Shown: positions 53,485 through 64,000, numbered from the stretch's first letter. The stretch: DNA of 64,000 nt from Odontocerum albicorne (GCA_949825065.1 OX463865.1:19639115-19703114), one strand, 5' to 3'. The notes: generated by a model from the letters alone, not told the origin. Numbers and translations are program-made.

Positions 53485-54039
53485 CGGGCCCTTCAAATTG
53501 AGCGTTTTTTTTTAATTCTTGGATAAAACACAGATGGCGTCGCGAACTTGCCTGGGTCTTGTGAGATTTGAGAAGTGTAATGTATGGCATTTATAAAAAT
53601 GGAATCGTATACAATACAACAACACGTTCAAATTGTTGAATTATTTTATTTATTGTAATCTCCGGAAACGGTGATGTTAATTGGCCACCAAGATCATGTG
53701 ATCTGACACCGTTGGACTATTTTTCTGGGATTACGTGAAAAGCCAGGTCTATAAGAATGACTCTCGATCAATTCCTGAGCTGAAGGACGAAATTATTCGG
53801 GTTATTGGTGAGTAAGAACCGCAATTATGCCAAAATGTTATCGAAAATGTTGGCAAAAGAGTGGACATTTGTGGAGCTGCAAGAGGTGGACATTTGGCGG
53901 ATATAGTTTTTTGTGTTTAAATGTCATACATTATACTTCAATGACCAATAAAAAGTTTTTTGAAATCAAAGCGAATTGTGTGTTTTATTCAAGAATTAAA
54001 AAAAATTATTAAAAAAACCGCTCAATTTGAAAGACCCTT
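53485..54039 (+). mobile_element. IS630/Tc1-like element, internally deleted, copy 2
   Basis: Ends as in 29926-30593 (TTCAAATTGAGCG and inverse) between TA dinucleotides (53483-53484, 54040-54041). The plus strand keeps WPPRSCDLTPLDYFLWDYVK, then SQVYKNDSRSIPELKDEI and ARGGHLADIVF, the third-aspartate block and C-terminus of an IS630-like transposase. Confidence 0.82.
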
Positions 54040-54074
54040 TATATAACTTACTACGTAATGTGATATATAAGGTC

Positions 54075-54385
54075 CACCATGTCGTGTAGCTCATGACTGA
54101 GCATCGTGACTCCCATGATAGCCTCTGACGACTTCTCTCCATCCATCCCTGCACTCCGCGGTTCGAAGGGCAGTTGTTCAAGATAATCCTGTCGTGTCTC
54201 TCGTTCGGTCAGTTTAATGCATTAGGACTCTTGTTCACCGTCCTTCCACACTTCTAGTAACTGCAAACCTCTACAAACTGTCTCCTTGGTCACGAACAAT
54301 GTGCCCAAATAATCGAGGAACTCATCGACGGCATATTATCGACAATCTGTAGGGGGATTCTCAGTTGTTCGAGAATGGAGGCGTT
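54075..54385 (-). mobile_element. LINE-C fragment
   Basis: Same series as 415-610 joined to 1160-1330, including minus-strand NASILEQLRIPLQIVDNMPS. Confidence 0.6.
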
Positions 54386-54389
54386 AGTC

Positions 54390-55040
54390 TGCAACAACAA
54401 CAAAATTGACCTAAAGCTCCGCAAGCAATTGGTCAAAACATATCTCTGGAGTATTTTGATGTATGGGCGCGAGACATGGTGACACAACAAGAAAGGGGGT
54501 CGCATACGTATTTACGTCACACTACATATTACGGCGTAAGCGGTTAGGTCGGTATGCTTGCAACTTATGTAGGATCAAATACGAGTATATAGGACGCCAA
54601 ATGAACCGAAATACACTCGTCTGAACTTTCGTACCGTATTTTTATTTCACCAAAGATACATGGTGCTTAGGCGAAAGAGATCGAAAAAGATTGGAGGCCT
54701 TCGAGATGTGGACCTATAGATGAATCCTAAGGATTTCCCGGAGAGACCACATTACAAATGACGAGGTTCTCAGCAGGATCGAAGGAACCAGGCACCTGTC
54801 AAACACCATATCGGAAAGGCGTGCAGAATGGATGGGTCATATGCCGCGACATGAAAATCTCCTGCACAATATACTGGAGGGAATGATTGAGGAATCGATT
54901 GGCAGAAGACCCCCTTGCCGGGAGTACCTGGAGCAAATATGCCACGATATGGACTGCACCTCCTATACAGAGCTCAAGAGGATCGCTGAAGACCGAGCGG
55001 AGTGGAGGAGGAGATGCTGGACTTTGCTGTGATGGTGGTG
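54390..55040 (+). mobile_element. LINE-G (RTE-like) copy with a 176-bp insert
   Basis: NNKIDLKLRKQLVKTYLWSI, LMYGRETW, (insert), then ERDRKRLEAFEMWTYR, RRDHITNDEVLSRIEGTRHL, SERRAEWMGHMPRHENLLHN and TELKRIAEDRAEWRRR. Diverged sister of 26868-27715. Confidence 0.8.
54482..54657. mobile_element. 176-bp insert with 8-bp target duplication
   Basis: ACATGGTG flanks it (54474-54481, 54658-54665), and LINE-G reads through once it is skipped. The ends (acacaacaag / accaaagat) are not inverted repeats of each other. A hAT derivative with decayed ends or a SINE is possible. Confidence 0.75.
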
Positions 55041-55577
55041 GTTCTGCTCTTCCATATATTTTCCAGCTTTGACATCGAATTTTTGTATCTTAAGTACAGA
55101 TTACTGTAACTGTGAGCACTGTTCATATCACGCTCGCAGTGTACTGATGCAATGGCGATCGGGTTCCCAGACGTGTTACAGACGCAGTACACAATTAAAG
55201 TATTAAACATTGCCCCACGATGCTGTGATCTGTATACTGTAATGCAACAATATACTCCTGAGAAAGGAATGATCCGCTTCATCATGCGTTTATTCCATAC
55301 TTATGTATTTAGTATACCAGAGTTTCCCAATTTTCATTGGTTCACGACACCCTTAGTGTATCGAGATTTTTTCACGACGCCGAAAGTTTAAACATACCTA
55401 ACAGTAGCATTTATTGAAAAGTGAAATCCAACTGTCAATAGAACCAATAGTAAGTGGTTTGTACAGTGTCCGTTAGATGTCACTTCCTATCATCGCATCA
55501 GCACATCGATGCTCCGATTAAAAAACCACGTAAGTCTAATTTTATCGAAAATATTTGAACATCCTCGGTACTGCCAT
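55041..55577. other. Spacer
   Basis: One possible hAT-like end (cagagtttcccaatttt at about 55319) without a partner. Confidence 0.35.
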
Positions 55578-56450
55578 GATATCGTCGTTGTTCTGCGAAA
55601 AGCATTTAAGTCCATTTTGGCTTAAAATGACTTTTTGATACCATTTTACTTAAAATAAAAATATCTAAAAATATCTACACATTGAAAAAACATATATGTC
55701 TAAAAGTTATATGGTTTCGCTGTTATGAAAAGATAAAAAATCATATAACTTGATTTTACATCGTCTTCCAAAACTTAAATTGCATTTATCTCAAAACTCA
55801 ATATATGGACTTTTTTTATCCACTTTGCACGGATTTCTCCTGTTACACAAAGAGGGTCTGCTTCTAGCGTTAGCTTATTCGTTAGGAATAATATCAGCCA
55901 GGATTCTTCTCATACTGCTAGGTGGTGCCGAGACTATATCCACAGTGTCATTCAGTTGGTTCAATATATCTATACCACGCGTGACTTGAGTGTTTAGCCA
56001 TGATATTCGTCCTGTAAGTTGGTATGTAGAACAGAGGGTGATTCCTTGCACGGCTATATTTATTGGGTACATATAAACTTAGTGCTTCTAGAATCGCGGG
56101 ACAGTTAAAGCAACCTTGAAAAACCTTTATTAGGAATATCGCAATGGATTCTTGCCTTCTTGTTTCGAGGCTTCTATAGTTACACACCGTGAGAAGTTCG
56201 GCATGGTGAGCATATTTTGGGTAATCGCCCTTTGTTCTGTACCATAGATATCTGAGGATTTTTTTTTGTATTTGTTCTATATTGTTTTTATATTTGAGCT
56301 GGTGAGGAGCCCAAACCGTAGATGCATATTCTAATTTGGTTCTAATTAGATAATTATATAAGTTTCGGAGGATATCGGTACTGTTAAATTCTCTTGATAG
56401 TCTCATTATAAAACCGAGTAGTTAAATGCTTTTCGCAGAACAACGACGAT
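55578..56450. repeat. 32-bp inverted repeats enclosing a LINE-J copy
   Basis: 'atatcgtcgttgttctgcga' plus 'aaagcatttaa' at 55578-55610 is repeated exactly in inverse at 56418-56450. Between lies LINE-J in reverse plus 250 bp of AT-rich sequence. Confidence 0.8.
55870..56415 (-). mobile_element. LINE-J (Jockey-type) ORF2 C-terminus
   Basis: Minus-strand SREFNSTDILRNLYNYLIRT, KLEYASTVWAPHQLKYKNNI, EQIQKKILRYLWYRTKGD, HHAELLTVCNYRSLETRRQE and ARNHPLFYIPTYRTNIM. Open for 152 codons (55948-56406). Typical 'R..L...Y..LVR..LEY...VW.P....I..IE.IQ..FLRYL' order. Confidence 0.85.
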
Positions 56451-56549
56451 ATGCAGGGTTCTGGATTGTTTAGTAACGTTTCTGAACTGTTTTAAAACGG
56501 TTCTTTAGGGTAAAGAAACGAAAAATGTATGCAAAAAAGTTCAAAATAA

Positions 56550-56880
56550 TTTTACCTCTACTTGGTCACAAGCAATATACCCACAGAATCAAAGAACTAC
56601 TCAAAAGTATATTGACGACAATCTATCGGTGGTTCTCAGTTCTTCGAGATTGGAAACAATAAATCGTCTTGCTGTCTATGGAATTGGTAACATCCTTCTC
56701 CAGCACCATATTTCTAATGCGTCTATTCTACGTCTCTCGCTTGCTCTCCAAGTCCAAGTTTCCGCGTCATATATGAATTTTGCAAAGACGAGAGACTTAA
56801 CCAGACGTATTTTCACCGTATTGGTGATAGATCTGCTCGTCCATATATTTTACAGCTTTTACATAACAAAGTAATTTATC
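56550..56880 (-). mobile_element. LINE-C fragment
   Basis: Same order as 19380-19600 ('gacaatctatcggtggttctc', 'ctccagcaccatatttctaatgc'). Confidence 0.6.
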
Positions 56881-56885
56881 CTTAA

Positions 56886-57120
56886 CACGTTCAGTGCGTC
56901 GAACACGGCTCCCGTGTCCATACAAAATAGCCTTGAATGTTGAGTGCACTCATAAACGTCTCCCGATAAGGATTTGTCGCCGGTTTCATGTGTTTTGAAG
57001 ACACGAAGGAATACACTTGTATATGCTGTTTCAATAGAAAGTAGAATTTGATTTTTAACAAAGTTATGGGTTTTCAAAAATTCGCGAATTTTGAGCATCT
57101 CTTTATACGCAGTGAACGTG
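56886..57120. mobile_element. TTAA MITE, 235 bp
   Basis: Ends CACGTTCAGTGCG and inverse (CGCAGTGAACGTG) between TTAA copies (56882-56885, 57121-57124). Non-coding. Confidence 0.8.
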
Positions 57121-57182
57121 TTAAATAGTCGAATGCAAATGATTTCATAAAGACGCATACATTGACTTGGAATAAGTTTTAA

Positions 57183-57887
57183 CACGTTGAGTACCGACGC
57201 ACTACGACGGTTGCCGGCGGCAGACTGACCAATATAAGTGACATACTGATATTACGCGTAAGTGTGTGATCGCACAAACTACTCAAACCGAGGCCACACC
57301 AAAATGCTTCGTTAGGTGCTAAGCTAGATTTTACGTGACTCATATACTAGGTGAATTCATGCCTGGCCACACCAAAGTGCTACGCACAAAATCATTTGCC
57401 AGTTGGGAGTTTTGTGAGTCAACACACGATGTCACTCAAAACTAACCAATTTCATTACAACTTATCATACCATTTTTATTTACTTTCTGTGCAACTTCAT
57501 TCCAAAGTGATTTTATTACAAGTACATTTTTCTATAATTTGTTCGATGGGTTCCACAAAAGGTCCCTTTTATACACAGCTGTCATTAAAACTTCCGCCGT
57601 CTTGTAAATTAACCAACACCTCTGTCCGCTAGTAGATTCACTCGATGACTAATCGTCATGCAACGTGGCGCGAAGCGTGCTGCAGTGTGGCCACTGCGAT
57701 AGTATGCGGTACGTTGGTTCTCTAGGATATGTCGCCTAACTCGTAACATAGCTCTGAGCATCAAGCGAGGCTCCTTCCTGTGTGGCCGAAGCCTCACTAC
57801 GACGGTTCCCGGCGGCAGACTGGCCAATAGAAGTGACATACTGATATTACGCGTAAGTGCACAAACGCGTAATCGGCAGTAAACGTG
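57183..57887. mobile_element. Second TTAA MITE, split by another transposon
   Basis: Ends CACGTTGAGTACCGA and, read back, CACGTTTACTGCCGA, between TTAA copies (57179-57182, 57888-57891). A 65-67 bp segment (cactacgacggtt...gcgtaagtg) occurs on both sides of the nested element (about 57200-57267 and 57796-57862). Confidence 0.7.
57284..57794. mobile_element. Short relative of the 4.6-5.7 kb transposon
   Basis: Ends GAGGCCACACC and, read back, GAGGCTTCGGCCACAC. The interior follows the 4563-5655 element in order (ggcgcgaagcgtgc, ggatatgtc) but has only one copy of the 113-bp unit region. Confidence 0.65.
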
Positions 57888-57899
57888 TTAAAATAAAAC

Positions 57900-58224
57900 G
57901 TCAATCAACACTGAAAAAAAAATTGTTAAGTAATGGATTTGCGTATATCATCTTCATACGTCAGACTTTAATGTTTTTTTTATAAACAAACAACCTAAAA
58001 TTCTCGCATGGTTTATTTCTGTTCCGCAGAAATACATTGAAGTTATCACAGCTAGTTAGAAATGCCACGAAGCAAGATATAAAGCAAAAACTGATGCAAA
58101 GATCAGCGGTCCATTCATCTTAATGGAAATAGAAATTACATCATTCGGCGCGGTAACCCAAAACAATTCGCCATGTCCAAATATTTCTCCTTTTTCACTA
58201 TGTGCTCAATGCTGAGCATCATGG
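57900..58224. other. Spacer
   Basis: Nothing recognised. Confidence 0.4.
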
Positions 58225-58720
58225 TCTTCCTCTGCTATGTCTAGAACTCAACGCACCACCTGTATCCATCCCTTCTAGTCCTGGGTAGTTTAGAATGTAG
58301 CGCTTTAAAAGAATCTTCTTCTTCCTCTTCTTTTAGACCTGTTGGCCTGTTATGGTCCTGCATCATCGTTTCCCTCTTGTGACGTCGACTGCCAGCTGTC
58401 TTTCCATCTTTTGGGAGGTCGTCCTGGATACTGTCCCTGACCATTCTCACGGCTCTTTGTTCCGCCATTCTGGATACATGTTCGTTCCAGAACCTTCTTC
58501 TCTGTCGTCCCCATCTGACAATATCTTCAACTTCGCACGTCCTTCGGATTTCTGTGTTACGTACTCTTATCACGAAGGGTTTTGCCAGCGATACTCCTGA
58601 GTACCTTCATTTTGCTGGTTCGAAGGAGATTTTTGGTTCTGACAGTGTCGGCTCTGGACTCTATGCTGTATGTCATTATGGGGCGGACACAGGTCTTGTA
58701 TATCCTCACCTTGCTTAAAA
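58225..58720 (-). mobile_element. LINE-H (RTE-like) C-terminus
   Basis: Minus-strand IRVRNTEIRRTCEVEDIVRW, GRQRRRFWNEHVSRMAEQRA, then KDGKTAGSRRHKRETMMQDH and NRPTGLKEEEEED. This follows 'R..C.V.DI..WV..RRR.W..HV.RM...R' of RTE-like ORFs. Preceded by a 'SIESRADTVRTK' zone. Confidence 0.75.
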
Positions 58721-58735
58721 CAAATCACAATTAAA

Positions 58736-58865
58736 ATTACAATTTGTTTTATCAAATACTGTTTATTCCACTTTTTTGTAACGGTATAACCTTACCGGTT
58801 TCAAGGCTTTCACCTCATCTTCAGGGGAGCACAAACAAGACTGAATTATGTTTGAACTGGTACCG
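58736..58865 (-). repeat. Penelope-like repeat copy with hammerhead-like core
   Basis: Reverse complement of 1690-1815, with the same CTGAAGA and GAAACCGGTA block on the minus strand. It separates two LINE-H pieces in opposite orientation. Confidence 0.6.
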
Positions 58866-58972
58866 AGATACACGTTTCGAAAGACACCTGGCAGTCGACG
58901 TCACAAGAGGGAAACGATGATGCAGAACTATAACAGGCCAACAGGCCTAAAAGAAGAGGAAGAAGAAGATAT
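58866..58972 (+). mobile_element. LINE-H 3' end
   Basis: 'ctggcagtcgacgtcacaag' through 'ggcctaaaagaagaggaaga' repeats the end of 58225-58400 in opposite orientation. Confidence 0.65.
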
Positions 58973-58984
58973 TTCATGGATTAA

Positions 58985-59493
58985 TTATACTGTCTTTACC
59001 ATTATGTATGGAATATAATGTCGGTCAAGTGGCCGCCTCTGGCCGTGGCGCAAACGCGAGCTCTTTCAAGCATATTTTTCATAACATTCTCGCAGACTTC
59101 TGGTGTTATTTCCGCAAATTATTTTCGAATGTTGTCCTTTAGCATCGGAACTGTGGTTGGTTTGTTGGTGTACACCTTTCCTTTTAAGTACCCCCATAGG
59201 AAATAATCGGGGGCGGTCAAATTAGGGGATCGTGGGGCAAGTCGATATCACCACTTTATTTACATCACATGATTTAAACCAAAAAAACATACAATTTTCT
59301 TCGCGTATTCACAATTGAACAATTATTTAAATAAAACGTTTTAATAATTTCAACACGTTGTTGCGGAGTTAGATGCTCCATAATAAATTGTTATTGACTA
59401 CACTTCACGACCGTTTAATATGAACTGACAAATGACAGCCAAATCAAAATGGAGGCCCAATAAAATCGGCCTGAAATATAAAACGCACCCTGT
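58985..59493 (-). mobile_element. IS630-like transposon, internally deleted
   Basis: The right terminus is CAGGGTGCGTTTTATATTTC read on the minus strand. ATG at about 59381 opens MEHLTPQQRVEIIKTFYLNN, the helix-turn-helix. Sequence then jumps to LTAPDYFLWGYLKGKVYTNK and ITPEVCENVMKNMLERARVC, ARGGHLTDIIF, the C-terminus. The first two catalytic residues are deleted, and one TAA lies in the C-terminal part. Confidence 0.75.
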
Positions 59494-59539
59494 ATTACCT
59501 AAATACCGCTATTACCCAGGTTTTCAAGATTTGCCAGTC

Positions 59540-59655
59540 TGTTTTCATTTAAGGTCACTTTAACATCTTTCTGGTTGGTTAGAAGAGATTGCCACATGAC
59601 AATAATCCCACCAGGTTTTACTGTATATAACGAAAGTATAATACAATACGATAGA
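59540..59655 (+). mobile_element. LINE-F 3' tail
   Basis: 'tctggttggttagaagagat' tail only. Confidence 0.45.
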
Positions 59656-59759
59656 TACTTGATCACGAGAGAAGGCTTGCCATACCATATTACCTGGTGA
59701 TTTAATTTACCTAGAAAGATAGAGAGCCACTTAGTTATTTTAAAATTTCCAAACTTCAT

Positions 59760-60174
59760 TTAATTTTCACAAATTGCAACGTCATGAACAAAAGTGGATG
59801 AATCTGCAAGTTTAGTGTGATCGATTTTTATTAAAATGAAAGTGGGTAAATACTTAATCGGTTAAGAATGTGAAACTCAATGGAGAATTTCACAACCGGA
59901 TACCAAATGAAATTCTCTTCGTTCAATAATGATCAATTAGTATTCTCTTGGAAGTATCTCGAACAGAAGCAGTAGGTCGATTACTTCCTACGAGTTGCTC
60001 CTCGACGTCGATCATGTGATCTTCTGTGAGAGAACGTTCAGACGTCACAGGAATGTGCAATCTACTTAGCCGCCTGGTCACACTGACGCGTGTTCGCAGC
60101 ACGCTGGTTGTTTCTCATACATCAAGCTGCTGAAGCGCCATTATCTCGAGAACAGATAGCTACCACGAGTTAAG
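59760..60174. other. Spacer
   Basis: Nothing recognised. Confidence 0.4.
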
Positions 60175-60515
60175 AGGAAAAGTATACCAAATGATTGTCA
60201 GACCCGCACTCCTCTATGGCTCCGAATGCTGGACGATGTATAACTCTTACTCCAGGCAACTAGAAACTGCTGAAATGCGCATGCTAAGATGGTCAACTGG
60301 TGTGTCCCTAAGAGACAAAATAAAAAGTTCACGCATTCTTGGAAGCCTAGGTGTTACAGACATCAACAGTAAGATGGAGGAGAAGAGGATGGATTGAGAT
60401 GGTGTGGGCACGTTGGACGCAGAGCACCCTATCACATTGTGAACCAGGCAATCTCCATGGATCTTCCTCGAATAACAACAACCAGAGGAAGACCAAAAAA
60501 TTCGTGAGTGAAGAA
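60175..60515 (+). mobile_element. LINE-E C-terminus, third copy
   Basis: MIVRPALLYGSECWTMYNSY, SRQLETAEMRMLRWSTGVSL, VTDINSKMEEK; then a frame break and a GAAGAAGAAG stretch. Nearly identical to 49970-50260, so the copies are young relative to each other. Confidence 0.8.
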
Positions 60516-61735
60516 GAAGAAGATTGGCCAGGTGTTAGGTCTACAGACGTTGACTCTTAGTTACCAAAAATATGCTGATCGGCAGTCAACGGTGGGTGAT
60601 GTTGGCTATCGCTATGGCTTATAGAATGGCGTCAGCAGAAGCACTCTCTGTCTTAACGGGGCTCGCTTCGTTGGATATGGAGGTCCAGCGTCGCGATTAT
60701 CCTTCTCGGTAAGGGTAAATCCATGAGGATAGGTGACCCCTTGCCAAGGATAACCTTCGTGCTATTCTTAAAGCCTACCTAAAGTCTCAGTTGTCAAGTT
60801 GGTTTCATCGATGGTCGTTGTCCTACGTGGGAAGATAATCATTGAAATGTTTACGTTGTATCAGTGTGTACCTCGATGTATCCAAACTATTGGATTACCC
60901 AACTTCTCTCTGGCAATTGGAACTTTAATGGCAAACTCTTAAGCTTCCATCTTCTACCTTTGCCCTGTTATAGTTTTTTGCGACCATCTGGATAAATCCG
61001 CAGAGCACAGTTTGTGGTGCTGCGAAGATATTCGAGTCAATAATTACCTAATGGATCTCCACTCAGCCTTCTCCGATTTCATGGCAACAAACGATAGGAT
61101 AGGAGTTTGATGCATTAGAAGTTTTCTGTTCTGTGAAAGTACTGGCAATTTATTAGTTTGTTTGACTCCTTAGGCCTTAGGCTTTAAGCCGCTTTATTAG
61201 TATATTTACAGCGCTGTTGGTCATTTTCATTATCACATGTGTCAGATCTTTAGTCCGACGTCGCTTCTATATCTTCACACTCAGTTGTGTCGCCACGCTG
61301 GGAGGAGTCCCTTTGGGCAGTTCCTTCTTCGTCACAACGTGGCGTCGCACTCATCAAACAACAGATGCGTGAGACTCTCGCGCGGTAGAAGTGAAACTTC
61401 TTAGCTCCTAGGAAAAGTTGATTTTATGCATTGCTTTTTTTCCATTTGTTAACGATTTAATTTTTTTTTAGTGTTATGAAATGGTTATGTGGAATTTAAT
61501 TTAAGAAAATCTCTCTTAATTAAATAAAAATATATTTTTTTTTTATAATGAGGAATAATAATACACTTAATAATATTAAATATATTAATAATAATTTAAT
61601 AATAATAATATAATACACCGTTTCACTTTTCGTGACGTTCAGGCCAATTTGCCCTACCAGAAGTTTCACTTAAAAAATAAAGAAGATTTTGATCTTCTAG
61701 TGTAGGCCGCGCTGGGTGGATATTTATTTGATCTC
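60516..61735. other. 1.2 kb without recognised features
   Basis: Less AT-rich than average to about 61430, with no frame over 75 codons and no element borders I can pair. The final part is an AT-rich run (61480-61620). Confidence 0.35.
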
Positions 61736-61769
61736 CTATAACAGTGTGGGTGGTGATGGGTTCGAACTT

Positions 61770-61880
61770 ATCTGAAAACATCCCATTACTTCCCCGTATA
61801 GGATACGTTTTGAGAATCTATGATAGCCTATGCGTATAACATGTCCAGTCCACCTTACCTTCGCCTCCACTGCTGAAAAA
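61770..61880 (-). mobile_element. RTE-like LINE trace
   Basis: Minus-strand FSAVEAKVRWTGHVIRIGYH then RFSKRILYGEVMG fits 'LRW.GHV.RM...R..K.LLYGEL'. Confidence 0.5.
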
Positions 61881-62234
61881 TCCCGTACGAACGAATGAAA
61901 CCCATTGTTTAACACACCATCTGAAAAAATTGGTCCATTTTTGGTATGTTGCCCGTAATCCAACCGATTATATCAATTCTCTACGCTGGCAACACTCGCA
62001 ATCCGCCTCTCTGTCTCCGGCCCGTTGTATAGCAGTAATTATGAAAGTATCGTTGCTAATGGCTCTGGTATCTTTTTATTATCTTTTCATTGGCCATTTA
62101 TGGTCCATGGGTGACGAAACGTTTAATCCAATCAGACGTTTCGGTGTGGTTGGCTAATTTTTGTACATAACTGTTAAATTCTTGGTGAAATGCTGACTAA
62201 TAGATTTTGCAATGTGGAAATTACATAAACGATC

Positions 62235-62292
62235 TCCGGGACGTGGAGTTTGTAAGGCGTCTATCTTCCGATCCGGGGTCGCTAGTTCGATT
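62235..62292 (+). repeat. tRNA-like sequence
   Basis: 'gtaaggcgtctatcttccga' then 'tccggggtcgctagttcgatt' resembles the anticodon-to-T-arm half of a tRNA-like SINE. It is related to the 37-bp array at 48568. Confidence 0.4.
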
Positions 62293-62339
62293 GCTGTTAT
62301 TTATTTGACTTATTTATGCATGACAACATTTTTTTATAA

Positions 62340-62800
62340 ATATTATTTATTTAACACTTTTATTGCAAATACAATCTGCCAATATTTTCCAACGAACCAG
62401 ATAAAAGTAAATGAATCAAGTTACATGGTTGCAAAAAACATTCAAACAACTGTCCATCCCCACGAAATCCATGAACACATACGTGAGCATACGCCTTCAA
62501 AGACGGACAATCACGCGAACATTTATTTTCATATAAAGTGAGATATCATCAATCAAAGGAAAAGGAAGGGATGGTGGAGAGGAAAGGAAAAGAAAAATCA
62601 GGAATGAAACACGTTATTTTACTGACTAGAAATTAAGAGTTTTTTCAGTCGCTTCTTAAAGCATGCCAAGGACGGAGCGAGTTTAAGATTAGTTTGTAAC
62701 TAGTTTCAGAGTCTCACTGCATGGACAGTAAAGAGAAAAGAGCGGTGAACCGGAAAGGCTAATAAACAATATCTGTTTGAGCGTAGCGTATGATTTGTGT
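62340..62800 (-). mobile_element. LINE-F 3' part, reversed
   Basis: Reverse complement of 44990-45430 in order: 'ggttcaccgctctt', 'cttaaagcatgccaaggac', and the 'catacgtgagcatacg' tail zone. Confidence 0.65.
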
Positions 62801-62814
62801 AAAAATACACGATT

Positions 62815-62960
62815 TCTGAAAAAAAAAACCAACACGCAATTTAATGTGGACACACAGTTCATATGGGGCTGGGTTTGTTGCCTTTTATTTGTCGTGTTCT
62901 CGGTAAACTAGAGTGTTGCCTGTATCATACTGAGGAGTCGATGCAAATTTTTTTTTGAAT
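62815..62960 (+). repeat. Dispersed repeat family R, partial copy 4
   Basis: 'ggctgggtttgttgcctttt' and 'ggtaaactagagtgttgcct' match the middle of the R family. Confidence 0.5.
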
Positions 62961-62989
62961 TAGGTCACAGTCTGATTTTCACCCGAGAT

Positions 62990-63085
62990 CTCTTAATTAT
63001 CTTTCTGGTTGGTTGGAAGAGATCGCAATAAGCCCCCAGATTGTACCTTATACAATATCAATAAAATAAACTAGAAAACATATAA
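62990..63085 (+). mobile_element. LINE-F 3' tail
   Basis: 'tttctggttggttggaagag' tail only, ending 'aataaaataa'. Confidence 0.45.
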
Positions 63086-63089
63086 AAAA

Positions 63090-63400
63090 GAAATTCCTTC
63101 GGAGAGAAACATAACTTTGAGGTCAATTTCGTCTTCATCTAATAAACTGATTGTTACGAATCGATCCAATAAGGTGGGGTATTATGACAAGGCTTTACCT
63201 GTTGCTGGTTTTTTTGGCGTTGAATGGTCTACCCCTTAGGGTTAGAGATATGGGTGGCGTGTGCAACTTTAGGAAACACTTGAAGACAACCTTTTTTTAA
63301 AGACCTTTTCAAAATGTATTTATATATGAATACTGCACACTTATTTTAAACTAGGAATACCACATGAACAAAGAAATGATCCCTTCTTGTTAAATGCAAT
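63090..63400. other. Spacer
   Basis: Nothing recognised. Confidence 0.4.
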
Positions 63401-63417
63401 GAAACTCTTGAAACTTT

Positions 63418-63744
63418 GTGACAGAAGAAAAACAGCCGATATATTATAGTATAGTACTGCTATACAAAATCATTCATTCATTGATCGATGCGCCTCACTT
63501 ACTCGCAAGCATTTCATTTCGTATTCCCACTAGATCCACAAGACAGCTCAATCCCTTTTATACTGAAAATTGCTACACTAATTATAAAATTTACTCCCTC
63601 ATAATTCGTATGTTAAGGCTTGGAAATGGGTTTTGCAATAATTTAGATATTTTTAATATAAGTATATATAGTATTCGCCAGAATATCACAACAATATTTA
63701 GAAATAGCTACTTACTTTGTGCTCTCATTTATTTATATAAATAA
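63418..63744 (+). pseudogene. Jockey-type LINE ORF2 C-terminus
   Basis: A 108-codon frame: LLYKIIHSLIDAPHLLASIS, FRIPTRSTRQLNPFY, TNYKIYSLIIRMLRLGNG. It follows the '.YK...GLID.P.LL....F..P...TR....F......NY...SP..RML' ending of Jockey-superfamily ORF2. It is only the last part, and the first codon is GTG, so it is a fragment and not a gene. Confidence 0.65.
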
Positions 63745-64000
63745 CGTAATATAAACGAAACATTAAGGACAATACTTTGCCTCTGGAGTTGAGTAACCCT
63801 GCATCAACATGTGGAAGGTTTCGATTCTGCAAAGCAACTTGCATCTCGTTCTACAAGTGAGCCCGTGTGTTTTCCATATCTCAAGATCTATCCATAAAAT
63901 TTTCGAAAAATCCAATTCTTCTTGTTCTATGTAAGCGTTGTTCCACTAAAAACAAATCTAAGTTCTATAAAATAAGTGTTCCACAGTTACGTAAGTCTAC

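Noticed and set aside
63418..63744. Novel 108-residue gene
   Set aside because: The pattern matches a Jockey-type ORF2 C-terminus, and it starts with GTG.

Overview
The window looks like AT-rich, repeat-dominated genomic DNA of an insect or other arthropod. Three things suggest this: spliced genes with long introns, a dense mix of mariner, piggyBac, hAT and RTE/Jockey-type LINE remnants, and a short internal run of the (CCTAA)n insect telomere motif. That motif argues mildly against Diptera. I cannot fix the order or species. There is no bacterial-style operon, CRISPR array, rRNA or convincing intact tRNA.

Host coding content is sparse. At the left edge (97-335, minus) one GC-rich exon encodes the N-terminal helicase region of a DEAH-box RNA helicase, most like DHX35, with a Walker A motif and both splice sites; the rest of the gene is outside the window or not recognised. 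The best-supported complete gene lies on the minus strand from 35411 to 19741. Four exons (35233-35411, 30748-30821, 23758-23909, 19741-20031) join in phase into a 231-residue protein. It has an N-terminal Myb/SANT-like DNA-binding domain of the zeste/MSANTD type and a C-terminal coiled coil. Its three introns total about 15 kb and hold piggyBac, LINE, satellite and MITE insertions. A possible plus-strand exon with a strong donor lies at about 37.3-37.6 kb.

Everything else is mobile or tandem DNA. DNA transposons with readable ends and target duplications include: mariner copies at 2271-3203, 16572-17853 (nested in a TTAA element), 33924-34803, 48736-49123 and 51521-52187; IS630/Tc1-like deletion derivatives at 29926-30593, 53485-54039 and 58985-59493; a piggyBac at 25526-28184 with a LINE nested in it; several TTAA MITEs; and hAT MITEs with 8-bp duplications at 3713-4253, 15275-15572, 41254-42176 and 43681-44217. 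Non-LTR fragments fall into at least nine groups, named LINE-A to LINE-H plus LINE-J here; all are 5' truncated and broken. Tandem arrays lie at 4.9-5.5, 5.7, 7.6-8.1, 9.3, 10.0-11.1, 13.6-14.5, 27.9, 28.7-29.8, 46.6-47.1, 48.6 and 49.7 kb.

The most interesting signals are (i) a repeat family carrying hammerhead-ribozyme-like cores, best seen at 42685-42728, which I read as a Penelope-like remnant; (ii) two large minisatellites that both grew out of different segments of the same LINE family; (iii) several nested insertions whose empty sites survive in paralogous copies in this same window; and (iv) the newly assembled Myb/SANT gene model. I found no clear undescribed multi-gene system.
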